Source of the DNA: Selaginella moellendorffii
Taxonomy: Eukaryota; Streptophyta; Lycopodiopsida; Selaginellales; Selaginellaceae
Length of the DNA: 64,000 nt
Assembly: GCF_000143415.4 (NCBI RefSeq)
Contig: NW_003314364.1
Location: 236,396 to 300,395, forward strand
Reading direction: 5' to 3'
The translations under genes and the position numbers were made by a program. The notes below the pieces were generated by a model. That model did not search any database. It was not told the origin of the DNA and saw nothing but the letters and a program-made list of their open reading frames with translations. Below are positions 10,357 through 21,421 of the stretch, piece by piece (within the stretch, counting starts at the first letter, position 1; the number at the start of each line of letters is the position of its first letter).

Positions 10357-13228
10357 CAGTGCTTCAAAACACGCCGTGCACCATGGCGTGTTGGCGTGGT
10401 GACACAAACATGGCCCCCAGCCGTGTTAACACGGGCCGTGTTCATTGACTCGGTCAATGCTCCAAAACACGGCTCCAAACACGGTTGAAACACGGTCAAA
10501 TACCGTGTGACCACGCCGTGTTCTAAAACAATAGCTCACGTGGTTCACGTGAGCGTTTTGTGCTTTGATGTTTTCTTGTCTTGCGATCAATCAAAAATTC
10601 CTGCGATCAATCAAAAGGTTTTTCCAGCGATCTATGGCGATTTTCTTGGGCTGGGAATGCCCTCTCTAGGATTCTAGCACTGGAGTGGGAGGAATGGCGC
10701 TCAGCCACACCTGATTTCACTGCAAAAAATTCCTAATCATTGTCTCCAGGTTTGTAGATTTTCTCTCCCAAATTTTCTCCTTGGATTGCTTCTGCCATAA
10801 TTCTTAGCTGCTTGGCACTGCATCTTTGTAGATTGCTGTGATTCTTAGTTGCTTGGCGTTGCGATTGTGTTATTGACGGCGTGATTCTAAAATTTTGAGT
10901 TTTTCAAAAATTTTTTAGGCACAGGGCTTGACCGATTGTGGATTGGAACAGGAGCAGGGTGTGGGATTTTAGAGGCTGAGCAATTGTGGATTGGAGCAGC
11001 AGCAAGGTGTGGGATTTTAGAGGTTGGACTGAGTGATTGTGGATTGGAGTAGAAGCAGGTGCAGGATTTTAGTTGAGCTGAGTGATGGCATTTGGGAGCC
11101 AAAGCAGGAGGACTTCAATAGGTGACATCCATCATGCGTTTGGTGGGAAGAAGTGATCCTTGGTGATCAAACAAACTGCTGTAGTGGGCATTGACGCTGG
11201 TCTTGTAAGTGGTGTTCGTTGAGAGACAAAGTTTCAGGTGTGGATCGTGTGAGGGGACATCTCACAGGGGAAGCTGGTCATGAAATCTTAAGTTGTGATG
11301 TCATCTCAACAGAGAAGAGACAACAGCTTAGGGAGATGGGTAAAACCATCGATGACCAGGTTTTGGCTGGAAAACACCAAAGCAAGAAACGAGCAGTTTC
11401 TACACGTGTCAAAGGCATCCAAAGCACTGGAGGAGAGAGTTTTGTTGCTTCCCAAAGTTCTACACCAGGTGGCAATTCTGTAGAAGGAATTTCCAGGTTT
11501 TTTTCGCAACAACAGCAGGGAATCCGAGATTCTTTTGATCCAAAAAGGAAGGAAGCAGTGGATATGGCTATAGGACGATTTTTCTAGAATGAGCACATAC
11601 CATTTGTGAAAGCTCGTTCTCACCATTTCAAGGAGATGGTGTAGCAGATTGCAAGGCATGGAATTCCTTACGATCTTCCAACAGAGACAGCATTGTGAGA
11701 GCAATTGTTGCAAGTGGAGAAAGCCAATCTTGAAGTTCAACTTGCCAAGGTGAAGGCACGTTGGAAGAATTGTGGGGTTACTCTTGTTGCTGATGCATGG
11801 AATGACACAAGAAATCGACATATCATGGAGCTTGTTGCATACAGCAGAGGACAGTCGACTTTTCTCGAGGCCATTGATATATCTTCTAGTGGGAAGATGG
11901 CTGATAACGTTTTTGCGACATGGGAGCGAGGTATCGAGATTGTTGGAGAGGAGAATGTTGTTCTTATTGTCACGGATGGTGAGGCTTTAAACAAGGCTGC
12001 TGCTAGGCTTCTAGAGGCGAGGAAGCCAAGGATTATGTGGGCTCCGTGCTTAGCTCATTGTTTGAACAACATTCTCAAGGATTTCGCAAAACTACCATGG
12101 ATGGTTGGGCTGCTAGACAAGAGAAAGACTCTGGTTGGCTTCCTCCGGAACCATTTGCATCTAGTAGCGATTTTGGCATCCTTCTCTTCACGATGAGTGT
12201 TGAAGTTCAGCAAAACACGATTCGCCTTCATGATGGAGAGATTGGTGGAGCTAAGGCCAAAGCTACAACAAATGTTTGTGAGCGACGCTTACAATGCAAG
12301 GCTAGAGTCAAGGACAGATTCTGGGATAGCATGCCGAGGAATTGTGTTCAATGATACATACTGGAACGAGGTTAACCACATGCTGGGTGTTTCAAGGAGG
12401 GTGATGTATTTGCTACGGATGGTTGACGGAGACGTGCCTGTGATTGGGAAAGTCTACAAGGGGATGGATCAGATGAGCGAGAACATCCGTCAACAAGAGG
12501 AGAACAATCTTAGGTATGAGGAGCTAAACCAACTGATTTCAAACAGGTGGTGGGCTTATCATAGCACCTTTCACTCCGTGGCATACATGCTTGATCCAGA
12601 GTTTCAGGGGCAAGGACAGGAAAAATCCAGAGAAGTTTCCAAAGATTGGAACATGTATTTGGAGATCCAGTTCCTTGACTATCAGCAAAGGTCAACTATA
12701 AAAAATCAGCTTTGCCAATACAGGAACTTGGAGGGTAGTTTTGGCACCGGGGACTCTCAGATGGATCGTACAACAAAGGGTTCTGTGCAGTGGTGGGAGG
12801 ACAATGGCTACTCAGGTCCAGATTTGCAGAGGTTGGCAATTCGAGGGCAAGTTCTTCCTCATCTGTGGAGCGATTGTTCAGCATTTTTGGGCACATCACT
12901 TCAAAGAAGAGGAATTGCTTAGCAGTGAGCTGGATTGCAGACTTGGTATTTGTGGCCAGTAATACCAAGTTTCCTATGACAAGTTTGTGGGATTGAGCCA
13001 AACAGGAAGTATTCCTCAAATTACTGATGCTGATATTAAAGCTATGGAAGAAGAAGATGATGATCCTGCTAATGAGGAGCTTCTAGATGAGATGGAGTGA
13101 TAAGTAGAATATTCTAGAGAATATTCGTGTTTTCACCCGTGTTTATCCGTGTTCATTTCCGTGTTCCGTGTTCGTGTTCAAAAAATTGAATGCCGTGTTC
13201 GTGTTCGTGTTCATGTTTTGAAGCTATG
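10357..13228 (+). mobile_element. hAT DNA transposon, complete ends, inserted in the PPR gene
   Basis: The element is 2872 bp. Its ends are CAGTGCTTCAAAACA (left) and, read inward from the right, CATAGCTTCAAAACA, so the 15-bp terminal inverted repeats differ at two or three bases. It is flanked by perfect 8-bp target duplications CCTGGCAG at 10349-10356 and 13229-13236, the length expected of hAT. Subterminal DNA is rich in AACACGG on the left and CCGTGTT on the right, probable transposase-binding repeats. It carries a decayed hAT transposase. Confidence 0.93.
11219..12960 (+). pseudogene. hAT transposase (DUF659 plus C-terminal dimerisation region), decayed
   Basis: The block from 11705 translates to a DUF659-like domain, with TLVADAWNDTRNRHIME and later WAPCLAHCLNNILKDF, the usual hAT core. 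Near 12855-12930 the peptide SSSSVERLFSIFGHITSKKRN matches the hAT C-terminal dimerisation region, but it lies in a different frame from the preceding block. Stops at 11585-11587 and two more before 11705, plus frame changes near 12090-12200 and 12850, show it is not functional. Confidence 0.85.
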
Positions 13229-13955
13229 CCTGGCAGCCATGGGCTTACACGCTAGAATGGATTGTCAGCCAGACTGTTCCACATATGCAGCTGTGATTTA
13301 GGCATGTGGAAGCTTGGCTGAACTACAAGCCGGGCAAAAGATTCATGCTACCATCTGCCAGCTTGGATTCGAACAGGTTCGTCCAGTAGCAATCGGTTTG
13401 TTGGACTGTTATGGAAAGTGTGGCAGCATGAACAGAGCTGAAGAGTGTTTCAACAACATGCCCTCTCCAGATATAATCTGCTGGAACTCATTGCTGGGAG
13501 GATATAGTTCATTAGGAGATTCGACTCAAGTATTCAGTCTGGTGAAGAAGATTCAGAAGGCTGGGCTTAACATTGATGCCATCACATTCATTTCTATTCG
13601 CACGGCTTGCAGCCATGCAGGCCTGGTGGAAGAGGGGAAACATTACTTCGATTCCATGACAGGATTGGGCATCAGGAAGAGTGTGGAGCACTATAACTGT
13701 ATAGTCGACATTCTTGGCCGAGCAAACAGACTTGAAGAAGCACTAGTAGTTGTGAACAGCATTCCAGTTGGAGCTGATGCTGTAACTTGGAGGATTCTGC
13801 TCGGATCCTGTAGGAAATGGGGGAACGTGGAGATTGGCAAGGTTACATTTGAGGCACTGGTGCAGGCTGTTGGCACAAAGGAAGATGCAAGTGCCTACGT
13901 GCTGATGAGTGATCTCTACGGGAGCATGAGTTCTATAGACAAGTTTCTGTAGAAT

Positions 13956-14575
13956 TTGGTTCATATTGTTGAATTTGCTTGGTCGGTAAGTTGACAATCG
14001 CTCACAAAGATTGGGTTGGAGTTGGAGTTGAGTCTTGTCTTCTTATGGCTTCGACCCATAGAGCCATGAGTTTCACTTTCTCACTGCACCGGCCAGAAAA
14101 CTTTCGGAAGAAGGAAATTCTGGAAGATATAGTCTCTTTGACATCATCTACGATATCGCTAGTCCAAAGCTGTAACCAAAAATCAGAAGAGGGAGAGAAA
14201 AGAAAAAGCTTTGCTTGAAGCCAGACCTTTGAGGCAACTCTGTCCACAAGTCTGCGCAGCAGGAAACCTTCTCCTAATTTTGCGTGCACTGGACCCCAAT
14301 TTTCCTGAGACAGAGGACTATAATTCGTGCATTAACCACCACAGTTTTGAGTTGTACCTTGAGCCAGTTCCAAGCTGTGATACCGTTGGTTATTGTTAAC
14401 CCGGAGAAGATGTCGGTGACGTTTTGAGGCCGCACCTGAAGGAAAAGTATGACAAATATACGAACTTGGAAGAGTAACGGGACTAACCGCTGGGGATAGT
14501 GAAAAATTCAAAGCTTCAACGACGAGGACAGGGTCGGAAGATCCTGCCAGTGTGCCTGGGAATGGCAGTTTCAGC
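13956..14575. other. Intergenic, nothing recognised
   Basis: About 620 bases between the PPR pseudogene end and the 3' end of the aminopeptidase gene. Short open frames are present on both strands without recognisable motifs. The expected 3' continuation of the aminopeptidase gene is not found here. Confidence 0.5.
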
Positions 14576-17499
14576 TTAGAGATTTGTAGTTTCAGGAGTG
14601 AATGACTTACTCAATGCCAGGTTACGTTCCTCCAACTTATCTGAAGATTTGTAAATTTCAAGCAGCTCATCGAATCCATATCGATTACAATCTTTCATCA
14701 CACTTGCATATGCGGCCTGTGAGAGCAAATTTAGTAAGAGAAGGCAACACTGGTCAAAGACCATTACCTTCAACATGTTTGATGCCAGGGGGACCATCGC
14801 CTTGTTCTTGAATCGCCTCTTGGCTTCCAATATGGTTTTCTCATGCCCAAGAACCACTAAAGCATGCAAAAGTTCCTCCCTGAGACCGGAATTCAAATGA
14901 CTTTCACCTTGAACGGCTTCCCAGCTGAGTTTGCTGGAGAAACTTGACAATAGTAAAAGGCAAATATTATACAGAGAATAGGGACATACCTGGTTGCGTT
15001 TTCCATTAGTCCAACTAAGAAATTACTTACTCTTTCTTTTGAACTTGGGATTGCAACAGATACCACATCAAGTAAAGAGAGTGCAACCTGCAGTCATGAA
15101 CGATATTGGGTTTCGTAAGAACTGCAAAAACCAGAAGCTACACGTACGGTGATCATATGTGACAAGACGGTGGGATCGTCTTCCTGTCTGTAAACCTCCA
15201 GGAGAGACAATAAAGCAGACAGGGGCTGTCTTGTGGACTGGCATAAGGCAAACATATCGTCCAGAACACCTGTAATAGGATTGGTCTGGGGATAATTCTG
15301 GTAAAGAAAGACCCACCTAGTCTATCGACAGGAGAAAGCCAGCCTGAGGAAATTGAGTCTTTCAAAGCTGTAAGCAGTTGTTCATCATACTCCACGCGAT
15401 AGAATCCGCTTTGTCCAATGTTAAGTTTCACTACAGTTCGTGCTGGCAGGCGAACTATACACTTTCTGTCCTTGAGCAATATACTTTGTTGGCAGTTGTA
15501 AGATCCCGAAATAAGTTTAACAGGAACTATCCATTGCCCCTCGGCGGGCTGTCCACTTGCAAGAAACCGAGTCTAGTGCACGAAAGAAGTTTGCATTTGA
15601 GACCAAATATAAAATCTATGAGACAGTCTTACCTGTTCAATCTCTAGCTCATGGTCATTCAGCATTGTGGCCTTCAAAATTGGATACCCGTTCAGCTTTG
15701 TCCAAGAGCACATCAAGTCTTTGATTGGTTTTCCAGTTACTTCCTGGATACAATCCCATAAATCGTCTGACTTTGCGTTACTAAAGGCAAATTTCTCCAT
15801 GTACAGTTGCAAGCCTCTCTGCAGGAGGGAAAAAGAAAAGAAAAGATAGAATTCCACTTGTTCACTTAAGGCTAACTACTGACCTGGATATCCGTTAGAC
15901 CAACATAGTCTTGCAGCATATAAATTAGTGAGGCTCCCTTGCAATAGCCAATAACATCAAAGACTTCCATGGTTTGACGAGCATGCTGCACTTCCATCTG
16001 TGAAAGCAGAGTGTAAAAGAGTATGCTTGATAAAAATTCAGACTTGAGGTACCTCAACTGGATGAGTTGATTCCAAGGCATCCAACTTGAAAGCATCATA
16101 CATGATTTCTTTGTGAAATTCCATCCAGATGTTCCAGTCGGGGAAAAGATAATCGACAGCCATATAACTAATCTGCAAACCACCAGCATTGATCTTAATC
16201 TCAACACTATTGAAAGTACATACCCAAGTAGCCATGCCTTCGTTAAGCCAGATATGAGTCCACCATTCTAGTGTGACAAGGTTACCAAACCACATGTGCC
16301 CAACTTCATGAGCCACGTTTATAGCAACCTGCAAAAATACACGGAAAAAATTAGCATCAGTGCACAACGTGCTTCAGATACAATCTCACCTCCTGTTTCT
16401 TCAAAGTTGTAGTATTTTCATCTACAAACAAAGCATCATCCAGAAAAACTATAAGACCAAATTCTTCAAGAGCACCAGCCTTGAATGCTGCAACTGACAC
16501 AATATCCAGCTTGGGAAGAGGATATTGCAGTTGAAAGAATCTGAAGTAAGCATAATCAGAAATGGAAAAAAGGAAAGTGCAGATTACCTTGCATAAAAAG
16601 GAAGCACTTTCAGCATTATATCGAATCCGAATTTTGCTTTCTGCAGCTGTTCAGATCTTGTGTACACTCTTGCCGGAATACCATCATCGGACACACCTTC
16701 CAGATGTTCGAATTCACCAATCGCAATAGCAGTTATGTAGGTTGACATTAGAGGAGATTCTTGAAACTCAACCATCTTGGTGTTCCTGTTTACTACCTCC
16801 TGCAGAGCAGGCATAGTTGACAGAACCATGCGATCGACAGGAACATGAACTTTAAATTTAAAACACGCCTATAAGATGAGGAGAAACAGTCAGAAGATAT
16901 ACTCGTAAAGATTGTAGTATAGTACCTTAAAATCTGGTTCATCCCAGCAAGGGAAGCACCTTCGTGCATCAGCAGGCTCAAAAACTGTTACAGCCATGTT
17001 TTTCTCAACCCCTCCGCTCTTGTAAGTGCTGTGCAGCGGAAAAGTTTGTTATTGAAAAATACTGAATACCAGTGTACCTTCGATAAAATGCGTCAAGCTT
17101 CTCGTTGAGCAATCCATGATAGTCGATAAACAGAGTTGCTTTTCCTACATGCAGTTTTTTTTCACCGAAGTTCAACACTAGCAGTTCATTCTCTTGATCG
17201 ACTGTAGATGCCGCTGGATGAACGATCTGTACAAACCAATGTGCACATCAAGACAAATTTCAAGCAGAACACTCGAAGGCAGAGAGGAAAACCTCATCGA
17301 AATCCTCCACATAGCGCAAACATAGCGATTCAGTTTCCAGAATAAGATCCGCAACATTCAGGACAACTTTGGAAACTGGCTCCACAATGTCCAGGAGAAT
17401 TTGGAGCTTGCCTTTGAATGCACAGGCATCGAGATCCACCCATAGCTCCAGCTCATAGCGACGAGGCAGCACAGTTTTGGGCAATCGACTGCTCGCCAT
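14576..17499 (-). CDS. M1-family zinc aminopeptidase, APM1/puromycin-sensitive type, C-terminally short
   Basis: Fourteen exons joined by 50-80-base GT..AG introns give a 735-residue product: 17293-17499, 17078-17226, 16926-17028, 16588-16868, 16390-16540, 16224-16328, 16053-16172, 15884-15997, 15633-15818, 15317-15572, 15148-15269, 14990-15087, 14768-14942, 14576-14716. All phases agree. The N-terminal domain is followed by the zinc site HEVGH, with the third ligand in NEG 18 residues on. [10 protein letters not shown] is conserved, as in plant APM1, which trims N-terminal residues of peptides. The exopeptidase motif GAMEN reads GALEE. After EERNLAL the frame ends in eleven unrelated residues, so over 100 residues of the usual roughly 880 are missing. 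It is probably a paralogue, active or decaying; exon ends were set by eye. Confidence 0.9.
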
Positions 17500-18138
17500 A
17501 GCTGAGCCAAACTTTCTTCCCTCAACTTATATTACAAACAATAAAAACGGATCTGCGGTCAGGATCAAACGGCCGAGGACGGCCCAGATTTTTTTGTGGT
17601 GGATTCGACGGCACGATCGCGTGGTCCGCAGGGAAAAATCAGGATCGGACGGCTGTGAGGTTTTCACCGCGTGCGCGCCCAATCTCACGAAATCGGGCAT
17701 CTTGGGAATATGCTTCTGTTGAGCTTTTTCATGTGAATCAAAATTGGCGAATTTTGAAGCAGCTGCTGAAAGTATGAGAAACGATTCCTGAGCTGTTTAG
17801 CTTCACTCATTTTCATGTTCAAAATTGAAGTGCAGCTTCACTGTCCTGATCATTCATGGGCCAAGTTGTGTGTGCTGCAAATTGAAGGTAAGTCCTGAAA
17901 ACTAGGATTGAGCTGAGCAGCCGAGTGGGAGACATATTTTCTGAAACGGGCTGAGGTGTTGAAATTCACCATCAAGGGCGTCAACTTGGATTTTCTGGGT
18001 TCCTTGTGGATGAGATTGTCGACCTGGCTTTTGTGATGAGTTGCCTAAAAAATTGGCATTAGTGGTTGCAGCAGAGCTTGCAATCCAATAAACAGTCTAC
18101 TACAAAAGTGAACGTCATTTTTTCAAGAAGTTACAATT
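17500..18138. other. Upstream region of the aminopeptidase gene
   Basis: About 640 bases upstream of the aminopeptidase ATG, which lies on the minus strand. No gene is visible. A weak AT-rich stretch about 25-60 bases upstream (TTATATTACAAACAATAAAA near 17525) could hold the core promoter; no other element is recognised. Confidence 0.4.
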
Positions 18139-18681
18139 AAGGGTCTAAAACAGGACTCAGGAGAACAAGGTAGTGGTGTTCATTTGAACAAAGGCAATGA
18201 AGCAGCTGAAGAAGTACAGCAAGCAAGAGCAAAAACTCTACAAGTTGTGTGCTGACTGTTCTTTGCTATTGGAGAGTTGCGTGAAGGATGTGAGCATCGA
18301 TGTAAACCATTCTATTATTTCAAATGACAAATCGGTCAAGTGCTAGATTCTTTAGTGGGACGAACTGAAATAGACGGCGGTCCTTCCGCTTCAAATGGAT
18401 CCCTTTCTGGTTTAAGCAATTCAACATCATTAGACCCCACCTCCTCTTCTGCCATGGTGGCTCCATCTAGCACTTGACCAATTTGTCGTTTGAAATAACA
18501 GAATGGTTTACATCGATGCTCAACACTACACATCCTTCACGCAACTCTCCAATAGCAAAGAACAGTCAGCACACAACTTGTAGATTTTTGCTCTTGCCTG
18601 CTGTACTTCTTCAGCTGCTTCATTGCCTTTGTTCAAATGAACACCACTACCTTGTTCTCCTGAGTCCTGTTTTAGACCCTT
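18139..18681. repeat. Long inverted duplication (hairpin-forming): arms 18139-18347 and 18466-18681
   Basis: The left arm (209 bases) and right arm (216 bases) are near-identical reverse complements, separated by a 118-base spacer. They differ by a handful of substitutions, one single-base difference and one 7-base indel. On the minus strand the right arm is open and reads EEVQQARAKIYKLCADCSLL, and the spacer reads MAEEEVGSNDVELL, suggesting it was copied from a coding exon. A transcript across it would fold into a stem of about 200 base pairs, a substrate type for plant Dicer-like enzymes. Confidence 0.88.
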
Positions 18682-18798
18682 AAGGCAATGAAGCAGCTGA
18701 AGAAGCAACCAGAAGTTCTTTCCGATCAGAATTGCGGTGAGGGTGGCGGGGAACAAGCATTGTGGTGGATTTGCTTGCAGTTGAGGAGCAATTGACAT

Positions 18799-20194
18799 AT
18801 GGCGGGTCAGAACTCTTCAACAGCAGGTCCGTCAGCAGCAGATTGCTTGGGAGAATGCGATTTTCAGGTACTGGTCTAGGCTATGTAGGCCAATTAGTGT
18901 CTTTTTGAGCAGGAAGTGGATTGTGGGAGTTTTCTCACTACAATTCAAACAGAGAACATGCTGGTATAATCAGAGCTTTATGAAGCTTTATGTTACTAGC
19001 TTGCACCTGAGTTCTTGGCTGCTAGGGGAACTCCAAATGCAGAGGTTTTAGTGGCTATTCCAATGGTTTTGTGTGCTGTGGGTTTTCGATGGTGGAATTG
19101 GCTTGAGGAGTCTTGTGTTGTAGATAAGAAACCACCAGTGTCTACCATGGATGAGTTTGAGGCTGCTTTTTGTTTACGTTTTGCCCCTCATTACGACGTG
19201 GAGAATGCTCGTACAGAACTTCAACATTTCCAGCAAGGGAAAATGACACTTGGGGACTATATTGAGAAGCTGACTCGCTTGATTAGTTGTGTTCCAACGA
19301 AGGATCCAAATCAGAACAAGTCCTACTTCATTGATGGCCTATATAGTGAGAGCATATGGCAACATTTACATCATTCTCAGCCTACAAAGAGTTTGGAGGA
19401 GCTCTATGATGCGGCTTGTCGACTTGACAATGACAAGCACAAGTCTCGCAAGCGTTCGTGGAGTCCTTCTGTCAAGAATCGTCGTGATGATTGCCATGGA
19501 CACAAGGATGGGAACAAGCATCACAAATTGAAGTTAGTGGTGACTACTTCGGATGCAAAGGGGTCCAAGAAGCAGAAGTTCTTTATAAAGAATTATAGAT
19601 AGGGTTGTCATCATTGTGGACTTGGACACTACAAGGCTGATTGTCCACAGTTAAAGAACAAGCAGCAGGACAAGAAGAATGCCCAATTTTCTTCTCACGG
19701 TAAGTCAGATACTAAAAAGTTACAAACTTTGCAGTGTGAGGATGACGAGAACGACCATTCCTGTCAGAAGAAGAGACTTTCGATCGTGGCTCGTCAGCTC
19801 AACTGTGTGTGGAACAAGATGGAGCTCAAGGATACGCGTGAATCAGCTTTAATGCTGGAGGGTGTGTTCCGTGGCCATCCAGTGCGGATTTTACTGGATA
19901 GTGGGTGATGACAACTTTGTTTCAGCCAAGTTTGTTGCAAAGCATGGCCTGGTCACACGTGGAGTTCTTCCATACATAGTGGAAGGTGCAACTACCTTTG
20001 CTCAGCATTTCGATGCTTGTGTCGAGGGGTTGGAAGTGTTGGTTGGCAAAACCACACTTGTGGAGACTTTTTATCTTGCGAATATCCATCGTGTGGATCT
20101 CATTCTTGGGATGCCATGGTTGGTGAAGGTGGATCCAGAGATAAAGTGAAGTATTAAGCATATCTTGCTAAAGTATGGTGGCGTTAAAGATGTG
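18799..20194 (+). pseudogene. gypsy gag-protease fragment
   Basis: From about 19015 the frame shows a retrotransposon gag domain (RWWNWLEES, then FCLRFAPHYDVENARTELQH and KMTLGDYIEKLTRLI). A zinc knuckle CHHCGLGHYKADC follows at about 19607-19645, after a TAG at 19600-19602. Protease remnants are LLDSG then a stop and frame change at about 19905, DDNFVSAKFVAKHGLVT, and DLILGMPWL. The text stops at an LTR end of the element A type. An ATG at 18799 could be the original gag start, but the link is uncertain. Confidence 0.8.
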
Positions 20195-20244
20195 TGTAAG
20201 CCACAAATTTTTCCTTTCCAATTTGCCAGCTTATCTCATCTATG
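20195..20244 (-). repeat. Fragment of an element A-type LTR
   Basis: The 50 bases before the N run match 2983-3032 almost exactly (TGTAAGCCACAAATTTTTCC and on). The rest is hidden by the gap. Confidence 0.85.
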
Positions 20245-20344
20245 NNNNNNNNNNNNNNNNNNNNNNNNNNNNNNNNNNNNNNNNNNNNNNNNNNNNNNNN
20301 NNNNNNNNNNNNNNNNNNNNNNNNNNNNNNNNNNNNNNNNNNNN
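20245..20344. other. Assembly gap (100 N)
   Basis: Exactly 100 unknown bases, a length commonly used for gaps of unknown size. The left flank is an LTR fragment and the right flank starts mid-exon in a copy of element C, so several kilobases could be missing. Open frames crossing the N run are meaningless. Confidence 0.97.
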
Positions 20345-20990
20345 AGTTTGGACATCCATGATGCGCCACAATGCATTAACGTTGCTACAGATGATGCACG
20401 ATCAGACGCGAGTAATATTACCATTTGACTTTCTCCTAACGCAGGAGGATTGCTTGACTATGGTCCATGTGAGGGGTAGCAAGCCCATCTTCGTCAAGGC
20501 AGAGGCTGTAGTGATGAACCGGACTACTAGGTCAAGTGAAATCCTCATCATCGATGACTCGCCGATTAAAACTGCAGCGAACACGCACACATATGCAGTG
20601 CACCCCATCTCTTGCAGTATGGAAACTAGGGAGAAGAAACCGTATGTTCTGGGGGACCTTGCAAAACGGCTTGAAGCGATGGTGATAGAGAACCGGCCAG
20701 TCCAGGAGGTGGCTGCAGAAATCAACCAAATGGCAGATGGAACGGTATATCAGAAGCCATTTGATCGGACAGACACCAGTCATCATTTATGGCATGTATA
20801 TTGTCTAGCCAAGCACTATCCGCATCTCCATAATCTGCTCAACCGGATGGGTTCTTCGACCACTGAACATGAGCGTGGACGTATTAGAGAAGAGATGGCA
20901 TTACTATTGGGTTTAAATCCTGATAGTGTGGAGAGTGATGAAATTCCAAGATTATTGTATAGGCGTTGGAGGCAAAAAATAACAGTCTGA
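20345..20990 (+). CDS. HAD phosphatase (NLI/FCP1-like), 3' part, gap-truncated
   Basis: It is the same protein as the gene at 39616-40500, starting in the VWTSMMRHNA segment and including the HAD motif ILIIDDSPIK. An intron interrupts the frame near 20412-20443. Here the last codons before the intron read His-Asp-Gln (CAG), where the other copy has TAG, and the donor is GCGAGT rather than GTGAGT. The C-terminus reads EIPRLLYRRWRQKITV. The 5' half is missing. Confidence 0.8.
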
Positions 20991-21421
20991 GATGGCATGT
21001 ATTTATTTAAAAATGTAACTTATTATGGCATGGGGTTCCATGCCATTGTATTAATATTAAAAGACAATTCTTTGAGAGGATTTGCATTATACTAGAAGTG
21101 TTACAGCATGTTATTGGAAGTCTACGAAGTTGTTTTATTAATAAGGGGAAAGTAAAGATTGAATGGGGACTTGGGCTCCACCTAGACTCGGAGCAGCTGA
21201 GCCAATATTAAAAGGATGGAAAGAAATTGGACGACGATGACAAGGAGAAGAGAGAGGTGAAGCAGTGAGAAGTGATTGAGTAGACATTTCCTTGTTTAAA
21301 ATAAAATGGCATGTGCCTCAATGCAGTTGAATTTTGTTATATTTATATACTATATAAAGGTTTGGAAACCTTATTTTACAAGTGGGATAATGACAATTCC
21401 CACTTTAACGAAATAGAGCTT
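20345..21421 (+). mobile_element. Second copy of the element C end (C2), truncated by the gap
   Basis: It is nearly identical to the reverse complement of 39174-40261: HAD gene part, 3' flank, and the terminal inverted repeat at 21398-21421. It even shares the palindrome ATGGCATG-N6-CATGCCAT at 21024-21045. Only scattered differences are seen. The rest of the element would lie to the left, inside or beyond the gap. Confidence 0.88.

Larger units (their letters stand above)
9295..13955 (+). pseudogene. PPR (PLS-type) protein pseudogene, split by a hAT insertion
   Basis: The reading frame from 9309 shows repeated PPR units, each with a DVVSWNSLILGY-like helix, an EAMDLFARMDCE-like helix, and the linker VVATTLVDMYGECGSM. 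After the hAT element (10357-13228) the units resume and run to 13952, including HYNCIVDILGRANRLEEA, typical of the last repeats before an E domain. Such proteins bind organellar RNA. The copy is dead: TGA at 10119-10121 (where the repeat expects Cys), frame changes between 10190 and 10250, TAG near 13300 (again before ACGSL), and the transposon. The 5' end starts abruptly inside a repeat (MYNKC at about 9297), and the end at 13952 lacks recognisable E+ or DYW domains. Confidence 0.9.

Noticed and set aside
20165-20990. Frames crossing the N run
   Set aside because: They join unrelated flanks through unknown bases.
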